A DNA stretch of 64,000 nt from Shinisaurus crocodilurus. Taxonomy: Eukaryota > Chordata > Lepidosauria > Squamata > Shinisauridae. Below, piece by piece: positions 54,902 to 64,000 of the stretch (positions are counted from its first letter, which is position 1; every line of letters begins with the position of its first letter). The stretch spans positions 62,001 to 126,000 of the forward strand of contig JAHFWL010000435.1 in the NCBI GenBank assembly GCA_021292165.1, read 5' to 3'. Below the pieces are notes generated by a model. It saw only the letters and a list, made by a program, of their open reading frames with translations, had not been told where the DNA came from and did no database searches. Both the position numbers and the translations under genes were made by a program.

Positions 54902-55598
54902 CCTGGTTTGCACGTAACAACTGATCCATGGTGGTTCTTTGAGTAATTGTCTATGAACTCAAACAACCCACCCTCCTCCCTGCTTGAATGCCTTGCCCTG
55001 TTTTCCTCCTCCGCTATGGCAGACTCAGATCTGAGAGGCCAGCAGGAGCCACACCCACAGCGTGCATAGAGGAGGTGGGTGGGACACCCGCCTAAACTCT
55101 GTTCAGCTATAGAATGTTCTGAATGACTGTTCTGTGCAGGCACGTAAACCATATGTGTGAGTTTACAGATGACCAGTCAAAGAACCGTAGTAACAGGTAA
55201 GCAACCTGTCCTTTCTTTAACCCATGGTTTGTTGCCCTACCCAGGATTTGTCTGGCAGATGATTGAACAACCTGCAGTTTGCTTTCTCAATCCCTGCATT
55301 GCTTGTTTAGCTCCTCCTTCGCCTGCTCCTTGCCTGTACCTCAAATGCCTTTGCCGTGCTGTAGTACTGTCATGTAGAGCATGTAGCCTGGTGAAACAAT
55401 CCATGAGCAAGCTATGGTTCTGGGTTCACACATAGCAACAACCCATGGTGTAAACAACCTAGAGTTGGCAACCCAACACCAAACCATGGGTTCTCTTTCT
55501 GGGATGTTCATGGTTTGTTAGGGTGGCCATGTTCACACAGCATGACAACCCAGAATTCAGTAACACAAACCATGGGTTAGTGTTATGTGCAAACCCAG
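54902..55598. mobile_element. Inverted-repeat element family C ('aaccatgg'), split by DIRS remnant
   Basis: Left end 'ctggtttgcacgtaacaac' pairs with right end 'gttatgtgcaaacccag'. Several inner 'aacccatgg' / 'ccatgggtt' words repeat on both sides ('gggttcacacatagcaacaa' near 55420). A relative is at 62383-62797. No coding. Superfamily unknown. Confidence 0.6.
54932..55211 (+). mobile_element. Remnant of a second DIRS family (end-to-ICR piece)
   Basis: Starts 'gtggttctttgagtaattg' and ends 'cagtcaaagaacc' + 'gtaacaggtaagcaacctgtcc'. These are the words that flank the right-hand part of the complete DIRS (34550-34957), but the interior is unrelated and shorter. The two ends are inverted repeats. 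It interrupts family C at an 'atccatgg | aacccatgg' point. Confidence 0.75.
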
Positions 55599-56344
55599 CC
55601 TACATCCTTTTTGTAGTAATGGTTGCCTTTTGTACATCTAATTTACAGTTTCAAACTGTAGAAGAGAAACCACAGAACCAGACACTTATATTAGTATGCT
55701 TCTCCTCTTGCACGTGCATTGAATACTTTTGTAAAAATTTCAGCCATTGTTAAAACCTTTATTTGGAAAATTGTTTGAATGTTCAGCACTTTCTGCATTG
55801 TGTCAACCTACAGGTAACTTTCTCAAGTGTGGTTTCAGCCAAGGAAAATAGTGATTTGTTTTTTTTCCCCCATACCAGCAAAGTACACACTGGTCTAGTT
55901 ATACACCTATAACTAGAGTCAAGGGACTTAGTTCCCAGCTAACAAGATGTAAATGGATTATACTCTGTATTTAATCAAAAGATAAGCTCACTGCCTTACT
56001 TGAAATGAATCAGCCCTTCAAAAATAGCAACTTTCAGATACTTCTCATGTGATGGTATGACTGTTTTAATAAAGGGGAAGGGGAGGGAGGAGTTGGTTTG
56101 GTTATTTTTTTAAAAAAATCTTTTTCAGAGGTAAGTGGTATAAAGAGCTGTCCTCTACTAAGTGAAATCAGTGCTCCATTTGGCTGAGTGGTGGTTAACA
56201 TTTCTTTCCAATGTGTTGAGAGAGCCATCCAGTGTATGAGAGCATGCTGTGTACATAAGCACCCTTCCTCCAGTGCCTTGGTGTGGTTTTGCCTCTTCCC
56301 TATCAGTGGATTGTAACTCATGCATTTCCAGGACAAAAACATAG
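55599..56344. other. Intronic, nothing recognised
   Basis: Unassigned AT-rich sequence. Confidence 0.4.
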
Positions 56345-56820
56345 CTTCACCTGGTTTCTATGACACAGCGTGGCTCATTGTGGGTTATTTAACCCATGAT
56401 GAGCTGCGGCACCACTTTGCATATTCAACCCCCGCTCAGTAGTTGTCGTGTTGTGCAAAGCTGGTGAGCATGAGTTATGTGAGGTTAAACAACCCTTGCA
56501 TAACCCTGTTCCAGGTATAACCCATGCTTGCCGGGTTTGCATGAAACGGCAACCTCCAAGTGGGGGTAGGTTAGGCCTGTGGCTTACGCTGGCTCAGCTT
56601 GTCTGAGTGTGGAAAGCTAAGCAGGGTCAAGCCTGGTTATTACTTGGATGGGAGACCACTCCTCTAGTTTCCTGCATTGAGCAGGGGGTTGGACTCGATA
56701 GCCTTGTAGGCTCCTTCCAACTCTATGATCTATGAAATCTATGGTGGCTACACATGCCCCATATGTGCACAGCCTCACTGTGGGTTAAATAACCCATGGA
56801 ACCATCCCATTAATTGATGC
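56345..56820. repeat. Family C-like repeat with CR1 inside
   Basis: 'ctcattgtgggttatttaac' + 'ccatgatgagc' near the left and 'cctcactgtgggttaaataa' + 'cccatgg' near the right show family C style words. The CR1 at 56569-56741 lies between them. Confidence 0.4.
56569..56741 (+). mobile_element. CR1 LINE 3' tail
   Basis: 'aggcctgtggcttacgctgg', 'gcagggtcaagcctgg', 'gggttggactcgatagcc' and 'tctatgatctatgaaatc'. The best preserved copy of this CR1 subfamily here. Confidence 0.85.
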
Positions 56821-57019
56821 CTCAACAATTAATAGTGATTTGTGACTGAAAGCCTTTGTACTACCTAGGAAAGTAATCCAAGGCAGGAGTCTATAATTGA
56901 TGGCTAGCCTTGCCTTCTATGGTTCCTGTATCGATATGTCTAGTGTGTTTACAAGTGTAACAACTCTTCATCAGTTCTCTCAAAAAATGTAGATATTGGC
57001 TGGGTTCACACAACAGTTT

Positions 57020-57430
57020 ATGGCACGGGTCCAGGTTATCTGAAAGACCGCATTTTTCCCTACAAGCCTGCACGTACTTTGAGATCTTCTGAGGAGGCCC
57101 TTCTCTTAGTTCCGCCACCATCCCAGGCACGCCTGGCAGGAATGTGGCGTAGGGCCTTCTCGGTGGTTGCTCCAACACTCTGGAACTCCCTTCTCAGGGA
57201 GGCTAGAATGGCACCCTCCTTGGTATTTTTTCGAAGGCAGGCAAAAACTTTCTTGTTCCAGCAGGCCTTCGGGGGAATAAAATTGGACCTATGAGAAAGC
57301 AATGGATTTGCACTGTTCCTATTGTTATTGTTGTTTTAGCATTGATATTTTATAATTTTAATACTGTTGCTGATTTAATTATATTTTAACTTTTGTATTT
57401 CTCTATTTCTATGTTCTAACTGTACAAATT
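57020..57430 (+). mobile_element. L2-clade LINE C-terminal fragment
   Basis: The frame 57079-57294 reads 'RRAFSVVAPTLWNSLL' and 'FFRRQAKTFLFQQAFGG', the conserved L2 C-terminus, followed by an AT-rich 3' region. The reverse transcriptase core is absent. Confidence 0.8.
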
Positions 57431-58370
57431 TTAATGTTGAGAAACCCACAGCACTTTAAACTCTGAAGCCTCTATGAGCTTAAAGTTGTCCCAGGCCCCA
57501 GCTGTGCCCAACTAATGGTCAGGCACAGTGGGGGTCTGGAGGCACCATCTCTCCCATCTTCTTCCCTCAGTCCTCCTGTCGGTATCCCAGGGGACACCAC
57601 GGGAGCACTGAAGGGAGAGGAGTGGGAATGACAGCTGCCAAAAGGAGCCAAATTGGCAGTTTTTGGTAGCTGACAGAGGGCTTGTTGCCCTTGCTCAGTG
57701 AGGCTGCTACTTAGCTGAGTTGCAGCCCCGCCAAGCAAGGCCGACAGGCCCCATGGTGCTGCACTTCCTCGATAGGAAATGTAGCACCATGGGGCTTGTG
57801 TCTGGCCCTTTCTTGGCATGGCCACCACTCAACTGAGCAGTGCCCATGCCGAGAAAGTTGCTTCCCCACACACACACACTCACCTGGCTGCACTTGCCCG
57901 CAGGCGCAACAGCAAGCAGGAGCAGGGGGGCGAGTCAGGCAGCAGTGGGAAGGGGGTTGGCCACACACTGTCTTGGAAAGACAGTGCGTGGCTAATCCCC
58001 CTTGCCACGATGCTCCCCAGGAAAGCCGGCTTTAACCCGCCCTTCCTAGGGAGTGCTACGGCAGAGGCGACAGTTGGGATTGGCTGCACACTGACAGCAC
58101 GCAGCCAATCTCATTGCTGCCACCACAAGAGTCAGTCCCCCTGCCCTCCAGGACTAGTGAGGTCACTTGCTAGTCCTAGAGGCTGGGGAGACTGATTCCC
58201 CCTGTTAGTAATGTGCATACACCGTGGTGACGGGCAATCGGCCTCCCTACTCCTGCCCCCTCACCCTTGCTGGGTGCCAATGACAGCCGTGCAAAGTGCT
58301 GCTTGGACCTTTTTTTGCCGCTCTTGACAAGGTGCTCTGTGTCTTTTTGGCTTGTGAGTGGTTAGAATGT
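57431..58370. other. GC-rich intronic stretch, unassigned
   Basis: Rich in short inverted words ('ggaaatgtagcaccatgggg' against 'ccccatggtgctgcacttcc' near 57745-57800; 'cttggcatggccaccactc' near 57815). This suggests a decayed foldback repeat. Open frames on both strands have no family motif. Confidence 0.4.
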
Positions 58371-58520
58371 TGTCCGGGTTCAGACGACACGCTAAACCTA
58401 CTAGGGTTACCTTAACCCTACCACAAGCCATGGCTTAGCAGGGTGGTTTAGGAGCCACACCAGGTTGGCTTCTAAGCACCCTGCAGGGGTCAGACAACAT
58501 GCTAAACCCCAGTAGCAATT
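58371..58520. repeat. Foldback repeat fragment ('gttcagacgacacgctaaacc')
   Basis: 'gttcagacgacacgctaaac' and, 110 bp on, 'ggtcagacaacatgctaaac' form a direct repeat around inverted 'gggttaccttaaccc' and 'ccatggcttagcaggg' words. Similar in style to family C. Confidence 0.45.
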
Positions 58521-59100
58521 AACCTACTGATGTTTATGGTGTCATTCATTCAGGAGGCAACAACTGATCATTGCTTCTGACTAAAAGTTATTAAATTTGA
58601 AATGTGTTAGGCATACCAACAGAAAATTGGATTGCTTTTGTTAATTATATGATTGCCTTCAGCACCTTGTGAAGTTCACCTGCATCTTTGTCTTTTTTTC
58701 TGGCCTGGAATTGGGGCTGTCCTCCTTTAATGCCTTCCTAATAATTCTGATTCAGCTGAAAGCAAGGGCAGACAATCAGTGTGCTTCCAGGCACCTTCCT
58801 TGGTGCCCGCCCTCCTCCTGTCAATTCTTATTTAAAATATTTTTAGATTTTCTTACTGGCAGCTGGGATTGCTTCAAAGCAAAGTGGGAGCCTCTAGCTG
58901 CTGCCATCTTAATTTCTCATGAATGCTTCTGGGTAGGTTACTTGTTCTTTGTGACTAGCCATGTCCACCCATGGCAGCCATTTTATAGTTGTGCCTAGGT
59001 TTTTCAACTTTCCAGATGTGCCCATAGGCCCAAAAGCTTGCCTACCCCTGCCTTAAAGGGTTGTTAAGACTAGTGGGGCAATATATATGAAGCACTTTGA
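58521..59100. other. Intronic, nothing recognised
   Basis: The words 'atggcagccattttatagt' and 'cataggcccaaaagcttgcc' near 58970-59045 look repeat-derived but cannot be placed. Confidence 0.35.
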
Positions 59101-59109
59101 ACTATCTAT

Positions 59110-59560
59110 ATACCGTAAATACTAAGTATCACTATTTATTTTACCTTCTTTCTTATATTTACTTTATTTTACTTTATTACGGTCATATGACCCCAATACT
59201 ACAAGTTATTATACAGTACCAATTGGACCAAGGAAATTACATGAGTACAGATAAAACATTAATTATCTTCCATGATAAAACATGCTTTGAACAAAACCAT
59301 TTTCACTTGTTCCCTACCATAAAAACTCTCCTTTTCATGGCAGCTAAGAAGAAGTTTGTTACTACAGAGGTGACAGTTGGGTTTTGGTCATTTAGGCAGA
59401 AAGTGACCAGCCAATCATCAGGCATACCGGAAAACCTCCTTAGGAGAGGCAAAATTGTGTCTTCCCTTATTTTAGAATAGAACTTACAATGAAGGAGGAT
59501 GTACCTCAGTGATTCAGGTTCCCCGGGGTATAAATATAATAAATAAATAAATAAATAAAT
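59110..59560 (-). mobile_element. LINE fragment, ORF2 C-terminus, inverted
   Basis: The minus strand encodes 'ESLRYILLHCKFYSKIRED', then 'TILPLLRRFSGMPDD' and 'DQNPTVTSVVTNFFLAAMKR'. This matches the zinc-knuckle-like end of a non-LTR retrotransposon protein (E-S-L-x-x-I-L-x-x-C-x-F-Y). The clade is not certain. The 3' UTR follows towards 59110. An (AAAT)n run at 59538-59564 abuts its start. Confidence 0.7.
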
Positions 59561-61211
59561 AAAATGTCTCTCTCTTATATTGTCCCATTCTAGTCCCAGG
59601 GAGCCCATGGGGCACAGTGGAATAAGGCAGGCCAGATGTTGCAGCACCACCGAGAGTTCCTTGTGACCAACTTGCTCCTAGGTCTGAGACCAGACTGAAG
59701 CCTGTTATGCGATGACATCTCTCAGATGCCCTTTGTTCCTTGCAAAATGGAAGGCCTTAAAGGGGCAGGCCTCTGACCCTGGAGCGTAGCATTCTTCTGC
59801 CTCTCCAAGAGCTCATGTTGGGCGTGCTGCGTTGGGGAGCTCTTGGAAGTTGGTGTGTCTCCAGTTCCTTGGTGGTGCTCAGACTTGGTGCCTCCTCCAC
59901 TGGCACCACTGGTTCCTCAGCCTCTGAGTTCATGTCTAGGTTATTACTGGACTGTGGGACCATGACATACATGTTGTTTCTACCCAGTGTTTTCCTTGAT
60001 ACTTTCTGAAATGGCTGTCGGCTGGATTTCTTGAATTTGAATCTTTATAGTGCCAACAATGCCAGCATAAGACATGGACCCTTGTTTTGCTTTCTGCCAT
60101 TTCATCCTTTTTTCAGATTCTCTAATTTACAAATGGAATGCACTCTAACACAGATTTAATTTGTGAACAGGGAAATTATTAATCCCGTATTGATTTGTAA
60201 ATAAGGTGTGTTTTTAAAACAACAACCTGGGATTTCTTGGCAAGTTTTAGAGGGTAATGAAATATTTAAAAACTGGAAAGCTTTCATATAAATAACCTTT
60301 TTCAGTGCATTCCCATTCAATATAGCAGTGTTTAGTCACTTTTGTTCACCTGTGATATAACATTTCCTTCCATAGGAATAGATTGTCATGCTCACTCTTC
60401 TACCAGTTTTGACTGGCTTTCGATTTTTCTCTCCAACTTGGAATAACACTTCAATCATATTGGCCTAGACCCAAAAAACTTTATAACTATTTTTGTGCAC
60501 ACAATAGGCTTGGGTTTGAGTTTCATGAGCAGCACGTATCCATGCTACCCAGCAAAGCTGTTCTAAACTGAGGGAAGACTGTGATATTGGAGGTCTGCCA
60601 TTCAAAGTAAGGGTGAAAAAATCACTGGGCATGCCTGAGGCTTTTGTTGTCCTAAAGTAGTTCTTTGGACCCTGGCCTTGATATAAATTGAGTTTTAGCT
60701 TGAATGGCCTTGTAGATTCATCCCTTTGCTTATAAGCATGTCACCAGCACTGGCTACCCTTCAATGTCTAAAGTTGTCGCTAATCAAACAGATAGCTTAG
60801 ATAAGTTCAACCTTACTGCAAAGGTACATGTTTTTCCTGAGATATATTGCAACTGATACTCTGAACACTGATGAAAGAGATAAGAGAGCTGATATTTTCT
60901 CACCATTATTACCAGGTTCATTGCCTTTACCGTGGCATTCCAGAAGGGAAAACTTCTAAGGTTAGCTATAGATCTTTGGGCATACAGTAGCATGTCAGGA
61001 CAGTGGTTCCATTGGGAGCTTCTGTAAGAGGTTTCTTTTAGAAGTGTTTTTGTTCAGCTTTTACAAAACCTATGCTGCTTGCAAGAAGCTTGTCGTGTCT
61101 CCCCCCCCCCCTGAATTAGGTGTCAGTTTTCAGTAAGTGTGGTCAAGTGATGTACTCTCTCTGCTGTTACTCTTACAAAATTGAGGGTACTACATGATCA
61201 GTACCATAAAA
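59561..61211. other. Intronic, nothing firm
   Basis: A minus-strand frame (59757-59972, acidic then arginine-rich) resembles a decayed mobile-element protein, but I cannot name it. The rest is unassigned. Confidence 0.35.
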
Positions 61212-61345
61212 GGGGTTGACAAATTGTGGCCCTCCAGATGTTTTGGCCTACAACTCCATCAGCCATAGCAGCATAGCCAATTGTGAGGAATGATGGGAAT
61301 TGTGGGCCAAAACACCCAGAGAGCTAAAAATCACCCACCCCTGCC
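61212..61345. mobile_element. hAT foldback MITE
   Basis: 'ggttgacaaattgtggccct' and 'ccagatgttttggcctacaa' at the left, and 'ttgtgggccaaaacacccag' at the right. Diverged copy. Confidence 0.7.
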
Positions 61346-61966
61346 TTAAAAGAATTCCCCAAAGACTTGGGGAAACCAGTGCCTCAGTTTAGTTTTCTCA
61401 ACTATAGATTATATCTGGAATGGGCAATACAAGGTACTTTTCAGTGGTATGTTTGTAGGAACGTCTTAGTTTGCTCTTCCATAAAAATAAAAATCCAGAC
61501 TTCTTGCAAAAATGTGAGAAATTAAATGTGATAGTGTCACTTCTGTACCACTTTTTAAAAAATATTGTTTGAAGGTGATTTACAAAAATATTTAAAAACA
61601 AAAAAGTCATTAAGAGCAGTCTTACAAAATCAAAACTAAAGATTCAAGCATGTAATCCCCCACCTGCATCCAGAAATGGTACAGTCCAGGCAAAGCTTTA
61701 CTACTTGGTTTTGTTGATGGAACAAATTGGTCTTGAACATTGGGAGGGGGTCAGGAAAGGTAGAGAATACTGGCGGGTGGAAGTGGCAATAGAGATAGAT
61801 AAACTGGTAAAGGGGAAAATATCTAAACATGGACCTCAGTCAATAGGAGGCATGATAAGTCTTGCAAGAGGGTTCTGAAGGAAGTTCCTCAACTTCAGTG
61901 CAGTGTCAGGAAAAGAGTTACCGGTAATCACTGATGATTGTATGGGGGCAGTCAACCTGAAGAAAC
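61346..61966. other. Intronic, nothing recognised
   Basis: Unassigned. Confidence 0.4.
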
Positions 61967-61974
61967 ATTTAGAC

Positions 61975-62111
61975 TAGGTATGGGCAACTTGGGGCCCTCC
62001 AGATGTTTTGGCCTACAATTTCCCATCATCTTTCACCATTGGTTATGCTGCCTAGGGCTCATGGGATTTGTAGGCCAAAACATTTGGAGGGCCACAAGTT
62101 GCCCATCCCTG
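61975..62111. mobile_element. hAT foldback MITE with 8-bp TSD
   Basis: Left TAGGTATGGGCAACTTG and right CAAGTTGCCCATCCCTG are inverted repeats, flanked by ATTTAGAC (61967-61974) and ATTTAGAT (62112-62119), a target duplication with one change. Confidence 0.88.
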
Positions 62112-62119
62112 ATTTAGAT

Positions 62120-62382
62120 AGTGTGGGGAGAAGGTGGTAAAGAAACAGTGATATAGCCCTCATGTCCTTGGACTTTTCCAATCTGTCTTGGTGGATGCTG
62201 TTGTATTCTAACCCTGTTCAAGAACCAAGGAGTTGCTTTAAGTGTAGGTAAAGCTACTAACATTGTAATCAGCATCATGCCAGACACAAACACACCTGGC
62301 CACTATGGAGGCAATCCCTTGAGAAAATGAGGGGGAGACCAAAGCAATTAAGGTAGTCCTGAATGAATAGAATGACACCGTG
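62120..62382. other. Intronic, nothing recognised
   Basis: Unassigned. Confidence 0.4.
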
Positions 62383-62797
62383 GCCCAGTTTACATGTAAC
62401 TGCAACCCATGTGTTGTTTAAACCATGGATTGTTGGAGCTGTGTGACGAGCAAGCATGTGCACTGCCTCCCACAAACTTGCCACTTCTGCTTTGCATCTG
62501 GTTGTTTGATGTGATGTGCAAACCCAAAACTATGTTGAGGAACAAGCAACGCAGAGTTTGAACCCATGGTTTGTTGTTGGGTTAAATGCTGGGTTGTTTG
62601 TCCTTCAACAGCCCACAGCTTTGGGTTCGCACATTGCAGCAAACAACCCTGGAACAGGGTGTATCTGGGTCATTGATGAAAGCAGATGCAAAGCAGAAGC
62701 AGCAAGTGCATAGGAGGCAGTGTGTTTGCTCATTCTGGCACAGCCCTGCCAATTCATGGGTTAAACAACCCATAAATTGGTGTTACATGTGAACCAA
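62383..62797. mobile_element. Inverted-repeat element family C, second copy
   Basis: Left 'cccagtttacatgtaactgc' pairs with right 'tgttacatgtgaaccaag'. 'acccatgg' / 'ccatgg' words and 'gcagatgcaaagcagaagc' against 'cttctgctttgcatctgg' form inner inverted pairs. Related to 54902-55598. Confidence 0.6.
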
Positions 62798-63668
62798 GTC
62801 AATGGCTCACTGATAGCTGAACAATTAAAGGGTGATATTCATGATGCAAAAATGAAAGCTGAATAGGGAAGGAGTGCATAAAAAAATATTAAAAGCATTC
62901 TTGCAGCCTTATCTTTCTGTGAGCAGCAGGAGCAAATTTGTCACTAATATTTAAATACCTTTTTGTTACATAAATGCTACAGGAGGTTCTAGTTGAGTTA
63001 TAAAGGCAAATTTAGTTTTCAAATGCAACTAGTGCTTGGAGGTAGATGGAAATGGCTGTTTTGGAATCTTAATTCAGATTAATTTCCTGGGTTCATTCTT
63101 CAAAGCCTTAAAGAGCTGTGATTCTGAGCATATTAGAATTTTTCTGTAGTTTATGTACATTGTTTAATACAGCTTATGCTCTTGTTTGAGTAAGGTTTTA
63201 AAATTTTGTTTAGTAAAGTAGTACTCCTAACCTGAGTTCTAGAAATGGACTGCAGTAGATATATTTTGTTTGCTCCTGCAGGTCACCTACGTAAGTACTT
63301 TTGGCTGACTCTGTTTAAAAGTGTTGGAAGAAAAGAGATAAAATAAGCAATTATTATCCAGTACTTCGGTGCAATCTTCTTACCCAGTGATGAAATAAAT
63401 ATTCAGCACAGCAGAATGGTGTGCAAATATATTCTGGTAATCTTCTATTTGCATGATATTTGTCTGAATGTAGTAGCTGCCAGGTCAAAAGTTGTGGCCA
63501 AGTTGTGGTTTCTTTTTTTAACGCCACATAAACTATGAACCTTTTCTATGGCAAATCACTTTCAGGAAAAGGTTCCGTGCACGCTTGGAACATACTTAAA
63601 TTGTTGTCTTATTTATTCATTTTTGGAGTAATTTTACTCCTACTACTAATCCTTACAGGATTAATCCT
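62798..63668. other. Intronic, nothing recognised
   Basis: 63281-63300 shows an acceptor-like, then donor-like, sequence around nine bases, discussed and rejected as an exon. Confidence 0.45.
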
Positions 63669-63990
63669 TAATCCTGGCAGGTGGCTATTAGGAGGAGGGC
63701 CTTTTCTGCTGTGGCACCCCAGTTATGGAATGAGCTCCCCAAAGAGGTTCACCTGGTGCCTACTTTGTATTCTTTCCGGCGCCAGGTGAAGACCTTTCTG
63801 TTCTCCCAGGCATTTTAATCTTGTAATTTAATTCCGTTATTGTAACTGCTGCTGCTAGCTTTGCTGTTTGTTTTTAATCTGTGGTTTTAAATTTTATATT
63901 GTATTTTATGATTTTAACTGTTGTAAACTGCCCAGAGAGCTTCAGCTATTGGGCGGTATAAAAATGTATTAAATAAATAAATAAATAATC
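63669..63990 (+). mobile_element. L2-type LINE C-terminus and 3' tail
   Basis: In frame 2 it reads 'RRRAFSAVAPQLWNELPKEV' and 'LYSFRRQVKTFLFSQAF' and stops at TTTTAA. The 3' UTR ends 'gggcggtataaaaatgtatt' and (AAAT)n. More diverged from the copies at 12.8 and 14.2 kb than they are from each other, so a different subfamily. Confidence 0.8.
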
Positions 63991-64000
63991 AAAGTTCTCA

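Noticed and set aside
56034..58195. Several 100-125 codon frames on both strands
   Set aside because: Apart from the L2 fragment at 57079-57294, none has family motifs, and they overlap each other in several frames.
59757..59972. Minus-strand frame, acidic then arginine-rich
   Set aside because: May be a decayed mobile-element protein, but I recognise no family and it has no supporting motif.
63281..63300. Micro-exon-like 9 bases between 'ctcctgcag' and 'gtaagtac'
   Set aside because: Good acceptor and donor words, but nine bases encode nothing that fits the next residues of the galactosyltransferase, and chance pairs of this kind are common in 44 kb.

Overview
This is vertebrate nuclear DNA, most probably from a squamate reptile (a lizard), inferred from the repeats. 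It holds tRNA-derived SINEs with a BovB-like tail (Sauria-SINE type), L2, CR1 and L1 LINEs, many short hAT and mariner MITEs, and a full-length DIRS retrotransposon. I cannot name the species. There are no bacterial genes, no CRISPR array, and no convincing stand-alone tRNA or rRNA gene.

The only host gene I can support is on the + strand. A CpG island runs from about 18.92 to 20.35 kb and holds a single coding exon at 19451-19574. It encodes a short basic cytoplasmic tail and a signal anchor, and ends at a consensus donor after the first base of a codon. The peptide matches, from memory, the N-terminus of beta-1,4-galactosyltransferase 5 (B4GALT5, Golgi lactosylceramide synthase). I see no second exon, so 19575-64000 is read as a very long intron 1, and 1-18900 as upstream intergenic DNA.

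Upstream (1-18.9 kb): an old L2 3' end with a 56-bp unit repeated four times; an unclassified GC-rich repeat family; several SINEs, two of them head to head; two related L2 LINEs at 12.8-15.7 kb; and a hAT element with GAGTC-rich arms and a perfect 8-bp target duplication, nested in an older MITE (16.9-18.1 kb). A 5'-truncated L1 tail with clear target duplications lies directly before the CpG island.

Intron (19.6-64 kb): the main feature is a 5.9-kb DIRS element (29033-34960). It has gag-like, reverse transcriptase/RNase H/methyltransferase-like and tyrosine recombinase frames, inverted terminal repeats and an internal complementary region. It split a hAT MITE whose 8-bp target duplication now lies 6 kb apart, and its junctions can be accounted for base by base as a duplication-free recombination at TTC. 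The coding frames are broken by stops and a frameshift. A small remnant of a second, diverged DIRS family sits at 54.9-55.2 kb inside another inverted-repeat element. A 2.7-kb L1 (48.7-51.4 kb) carries two nested MITEs. Several hAT elements, a mariner MITE pair, CR1 and L2 fragments, and a (TA)n-centred palindrome at 45.1 kb fill much of the rest.

The mobile elements are not a cooperating system. They are layered insertions whose nesting gives a relative order. Much of the remaining intron shows nothing I can recognise.
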